The notes beneath the pieces are model-generated. The model searched no databases. It was not told where the DNA came from and was given only the letters and a program-made list of their open reading frames with translations. The position numbers and the translations under genes are program-made. Positions 59,913 to 64,000 of a stretch of 64,000 nt of DNA are shown here, in pieces (positions within the stretch are counted from its first letter, which is position 1; every line of letters starts with the position of its first letter). This DNA is from Tubulanus polymorphus. Lineage: Eukaryota > Nemertea > Palaeonemertea > Tubulaniformes > Tubulanidae. The DNA lies in the NCBI RefSeq assembly GCF_964204645.1, contig NC_134025.1, positions 7,445,001-7,509,000 on the forward strand, given 5' to 3'.

Positions 59913-60411
59913 TAAATCAAATAAATCTTTAATTCTGTAATAAGAAAAACAAGTATTTTAATAACAATGAACAACGATTTTAAACTTGACACCATTGTCA
60001 GGTATCAGGGGTGGGATAACATTGAACACATTGAAAAATGTATTTCAATGTATTTAATAAGAAATCGCATTATGTGTAAAACATAGCTGTTCCTTCTCCG
60101 TGTTTAAAGTATCAAAAAGAATCACATTATGTGAATCAAAGCAATCCTTTTGATTTGAAAAATCCATGGAAGAGACACTGAATGATTCTAAGTCAGAATT
60201 CTTTCAAATTTTTTTTCAAACTTCACAGAAAAATTATGGCAGAGATGGCACTTTCCAGCGTGTCCTAGAGGACTTTTCAACAGGCCATAATGATTACAGC
60301 AATTGAATCGGTGATTAATTACCACGAGTACTGCCACTGAAAAATGGCAAGGATGGATACAGATGGTAAAGATGGATACTGAGGCTGAATGCTGCTGCAA
60401 AATGGAACGCA

Positions 60412-60676
60412 AGAATGGAACTGCATGAGTCAGTTCGAATGCAGGAATGGAACTGCAGGAGTCATTTTGAATGCAGGAATGGAACTGCATGAGTCAGTTC
60501 TAATGCAGGAATGGAACTGCATGAGTCAGTTTGAGGATGCAGGAGTGGAACTGCACGATTCATTTTGAATGCAGGAGTGGAACTGTATGAGTCAGTTCGA
60601 ATATAAGAATGGAACTGTATGAGTCAGTTCAAATGCAGGAATGGAACTGCATGAGTCAATTTTAATGCAGGAATGG
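60412..60676 (+). repeat. Minisatellite, ~33-bp unit, about eight copies
   Basis: Tandem units of GCAGGAATGGAACTGCATGA followed by GTCAGTTCGAAT, with single-base variation. A minus-strand frame of about 100 codons runs through it only because the unit length is near a multiple of three. Confidence 0.92.
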
Positions 60677-61160
60677 TGTGGGAGGGTTTGGTAGGAACAC
60701 AGCGGGACGTACAGTAAAACAAAAATTAATTAAAATGATTTTAAATAAGTATGGATGATATGATGGAACAAATTTTAATTTGCCCAATAAAATAAATAAA
60801 GGGATGAAATGAATTGATGGTTTCTTTTTTTATTTTTAGTTTTTATAATTTTTTCAGGAGAACCGTAAAACTCCCTATAAAACCGGTAGCATCTGGTTTT
60901 ATATTTTTTATTTTTTTTTAAATAAAATTGAAATGCAGGACTGCACGCCCACTGGTTCCTAATGCAAGGGGGTTGAAAGATATTTTGTGGCACCGCGCCA
61001 ACTGCAGACCGACGAAGAAATGAAATGAAACGAAATGAATGAGTTCTTAAAACTCACTTGAGCGATAATAATAATGAATGATGAAAGGAGTGCCGATCTG
61101 CAGACGTGCATGGGCTGATGTTGTTGCCCGGAGTGATGGCGAGTGAAGGGGGATGGATCT

Positions 61161-61900
61161 TTAATTTCTTCTTGCTCTTTTATTTCGTATAAATGTATAA
61201 TTTCCATCAAAGGCCCCTTCAACATCGCGGAGCAATTGCACAGGATCTTTTATGCGGATGTTTCGAGACCAACCAGGGCCGCGTGCAACAAGCTCTACAG
61301 CGGGGGCGGGTGGTACCCCCACTGGAGCGCCCGATGTTCCAGCCTGGGCGGGCATATCATTATTATTAGTTCTTTTTCTTTTTCTTGTAGGATGCACGCA
61401 CACAGGTGGTTGTGGTGGTGGTGGGGGCCCTGGTTGTGGAGCTCCAGGAGCCGCTGAGGACTCCTCATCACTGGACTCCTCAAAATTTGGTTGTGGTGGA
61501 GGAGCCGCACGTTTTGGTGTTCTTTTTTTGTTAGGCCGCCCCGAACCTTCCGTATAATTCACATCTTTCTTATTTTTGCGGGGCGACCTGCGCGGTGCAG
61601 GAGTCTGGACCTGTGGCGCCTCTGTCGGGGCAACCACGGCAGGGGCGACCTCCTGCTTCACGATAACAGGTGGCCCGACCTCCGTATCCGAAGATACGGT
61701 GACCGCAACCACCTGCACCGCAGAAGCAGGGTCCACCACCCGCGGGGGAGCCAACGGTGTTGGTGGATTTGGCTCCCCGTGCTTATGAGACGATAAACGC
61801 TCCACGCACCTTTTTAATCTCCTTTGTAGAAGGGAAGCCGCCTCATAAGCGTGGCCAGACTCATCTTTTCTGTTGACAACATCAATAACAATTGATTCAG
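61161..61900 (-). CDS. Unassigned proline-rich terminal exon
   Basis: A minus-strand frame is open from an AG acceptor at 61901-61903 (CATTTCAG) to a TAA at 61161, 246 codons plus two bases of a split codon. There is no convincing ATG at its start, so it is probably the last exon of a gene whose earlier exons lie to the right, perhaps outside the window. Features in order: a helical start (DESGHAYEAASLLQRRLKR), a Pro/Val-rich stretch, PRRSPRKNKKD and RPNKKRTPKRAAP basic patches like nuclear localisation signals, an acidic EESSDEESS run, proline runs, a KRKR patch and a conserved-looking end with RNIRIKDPVQLLRDVEGAF. It is GC-rich, unlike its AT-rich surroundings. No family is recognised. A nuclear protein or a transposon-encoded gene are both possible. 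Confidence 0.45.
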
Positions 61901-62552
61901 CTGAAATGAAAAGAAAAACTATTAAGGATCACGAATATTACACATTAATACCACATAGACTTAACGTCTCCACGTCTCCAAATATGCAATTAATTGCCAG
62001 TTTATCTGATTCATTTCTAAATCAAGAGTTCGAAGGCAATTTCAGTTTTGTCATAGTATGTGTTGATACATCAATAATGGTGATGGTATTAGCTTTTGGA
62101 ATGCATAGGTAAAATTGGTTCATACCAATAACTGGAATTATGGTATAGTTCAGGTTTCACAACTACATAAATTTGTTTTGGAATAACTCATAATTTAACA
62201 CTAAAAGAGAAAGCTGATACAGATGTTAATATTATGATCACCTGCCCCAGCCTTACATGTAGATTGTTGCTGAAAAGCTTTCAAATGTATCTTCTTTATT
62301 CCTCATAATTATCAAATTTGATATTATCGTTAATTCATTTTCATAACATTTATAACACCCATTGCTATCAATACAGTTCGGGTATAACTGCAGATGCCTC
62401 TAGGGGTATAAACAAGTATAAACCAAATATCAAGAAAATCCATTATGCATTTCCTCAATCTGTTCTTAATATCTTTTAAGAAAATGCTCAGTAACAAATA
62501 ATCAAGACAAAATAATTACTTTAATTTGTTCATATTCTATTATCTTAACTAT
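61901..62552. other. Non-coding stretch
   Basis: AT-rich. A 79-codon + strand frame (61873-62112) has no family features. I found no upstream exon for the proline-rich frame here. Confidence 0.4.
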
Positions 62553-62761
62553 AAGGCGCGTTCACACGACGAAATTTAAACCGGCCTAAATTTTAAGTGT
62601 TCACACGGGCAAAAATACCGTTCCAAATTAGACCGGTCTAGTTTAGACCGGTCTAATTTGGCATGGTGTAAAAAAGCGAACCAGGTCCGGACCAAATTTT
62701 GGACCGGTCTAAATAAGTGTGTGTGGACAGAAACTGGTACCAGGTCCGGTGTCACAGTACA
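62553..62761. mobile_element. MITE-like sequence with ACCGGTCTAAATT motifs
   Basis: It begins GGCGCGTTCACACGACGAAA and carries several inverted and direct copies of GACCGGTCTAA, including a 39-nt near-palindrome (62623-62661). GTTCACACG near the left and GTGTGTGTGGAC near the right may be degenerate terminal repeats. No coding capacity. The class is not assigned. Confidence 0.4.
62623..62661. repeat. 39-nt near-perfect palindrome
   Basis: CCAAATTAGACCGGTCTAG and its reverse complement, with mismatches only at the centre (GTTT). Each arm itself contains the palindrome AGACCGGTCT. Confidence 0.85.
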
Positions 62762-63189
62762 AGTGGTATCCCACTCATTACAGGCACCCCCTGATTGCGC
62801 ATGCGCGTGGGATTCCACTGCTTGTTTACCGCAAACGAGTAAAAGCCATCCCCGTACTAGAGGCATCCCCTTCTTTTGTACCAATTCAATTCAATTTATT
62901 GATGCTTTGATTCATCAAACAATTACCAATTATTTATTGTTTGTTTTTGAATAAAATCACTCGCAATGAAAAAAATACTACGTAACAATGCATTCAGTAA
63001 TGAATGCTTCGGCAGTTGCATTTTATAAGCATCAAAACCGTAAATTTAAAAAGTAATCAGACAATTCCGTTTTTTCAAATACTAAAATATATTTTATTTT
63101 CAATATTTAACGATATTTACATTTCCAGTAAAACATAAGAATAACGCATATAAACATGATAACATAAATGATAGTATCTACTAGTATCT

Positions 63190-64000
63190 ATAAAACATGA
63201 TATTAATGATATTTTGAATAAGATACATTCTGATTAACCATTACTTATGACTTAAAAGGAGGGGATGCATGTAATACCGTACCATCTGACAGTATTAGAG
63301 CTACCCCCTAACAGATTGATATTAAAACAACTATTGCAATTAATAACTTCAAAATCTATAATAAAACATGATATTAATGATATTTTGAATAAGATACATT
63401 CTGATTAACCATTACTTATGACTTAAAAGGAGGGGATGCATGTAATACCGTACCAGCTGACAGTATTTGAGCTACCCCCTAATAGATTGATATTAAAACA
63501 ACTATATTGCAATTAATAACTTCAAAATCTATAATAAAACATGATATTAATGATATTTTGAATAAGATACATTCTGATTAACCATTACTTATGACTTAAA
63601 AGGAGGGGATGCATGTAATACCGTACCATCTGACAGTATTAGAGCTACCCCCTAACAGATTGATATTAAAACAACTATTGCAATTAATAACTTCAAAATC
63701 TATAATAAAACATGATATTAATGATATTTTGAATAAGATACATTCTGATTAACCATTACTTATGACTTAAAAGGAGGGGATGCATGTAATACCGTACCAT
63801 CTGACAGTATTAGAGCTACCCCCTAACAGATTGATATTAAAACAACTATTGCAATTAATAACTTCAAAATCTATAATAAAACATGATATTAATGATATTT
63901 TGAATAAGATACATTCTGATTAACCATTACTTATGACTTAAAAGGAGGGGATGCATGTAATACCGTACCATCTGACAGTATTAGAGCTACCCCCTAACAG
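63190..64000 (+). repeat. 171-bp tandem satellite running off the right edge
   Basis: ATAAAACATGATATTAATGA starts at 63190, 63361, 63534, 63705 and 63876, giving spacings of 171, 173, 171 and 171. Units are nearly identical and include TTAAAAGGAGGGGATGCATG and GAGCTACCCCCTAACAG. The fifth copy is cut by the window end, so the array is longer than seen. Confidence 0.96.

Noticed and set aside
60188-60490. 100-codon minus-strand frame
   Set aside because: It runs into the 33-bp minisatellite; periodicity near a multiple of three keeps it open.
61143-61796. Several + strand frames of 70-104 codons opposite the proline-rich exon
   Set aside because: They are antisense shadows of a GC-rich frame and encode Gly/Cys/Trp-rich complements of proline runs.
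59580-64000. CRISPR-like arrays
   Set aside because: Repeats are directly adjacent without unique spacers and the genome is eukaryotic.

Overview
The window is nuclear DNA of an invertebrate animal. The genes are intron-rich with GT-AG junctions, the proteins are closely vertebrate-like in length and exon phase, there is one MTA gene instead of the vertebrate MTA1/2/3 set, and the genes are compact with short shared promoters. I would guess a marine lophotrochozoan or a similarly slow-evolving invertebrate, but the sequence alone does not settle the phylum. All gene models below were built by hand from splice signals; every complete model closes in frame.

Layout, left to right: the 3' end of EAPP (+); a lysosomal-type S28 serine peptidase like PRSS16 (-); sphingosine-1-phosphate phosphatase SGPP (+) with a very long 3' flank; COMMD1 (-); Integrator subunit INTS7 (+); the NuRD subunit MTA (-, 22 coding exons over 12.5 kb); a possible tiny spliced gene (+); chaperonin subunit CCT4 (-); DTL/CDT2 (+); the tRNA 2'-O-methyltransferase TARBP1 (-, 25 coding exons); glia maturation factor GMF (+); and MKKS/BBS6 (-). 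The MKKS gene is preceded on the same strand by three short reading frames, each with one predicted membrane segment. From about 54.2 kb to the right edge I see no conserved gene. That part holds a roughly 3 kb inverted-end element filled with a ~208-bp tandem repeat, two minisatellites, several palindromes, one unassigned proline-rich exon, and a 171-bp satellite that runs off the window.

The genes do not form one pathway. They are housekeeping genes of RNA processing (INTS7, TARBP1), chromatin and cell cycle (MTA, DTL, EAPP), protein folding and trafficking (CCT4, MKKS, COMMD1), actin (GMF) and lipid or protein turnover (SGPP, S28 peptidase). What links them is arrangement: strands alternate almost perfectly, so neighbours are either head-to-head over 150-600 bp shared promoters or tail-to-tail. 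Several pairs (INTS7/DTL, COMMD1/CCT4) are also neighbours in human.

The most interesting item is the MKKS locus. A string of mini-ORFs (63, 55 and 49 aa), followed by an internal AATAAA and then MKKS itself, looks like a polycistronic transcript matching what I recall of the human MKKS mRNA.
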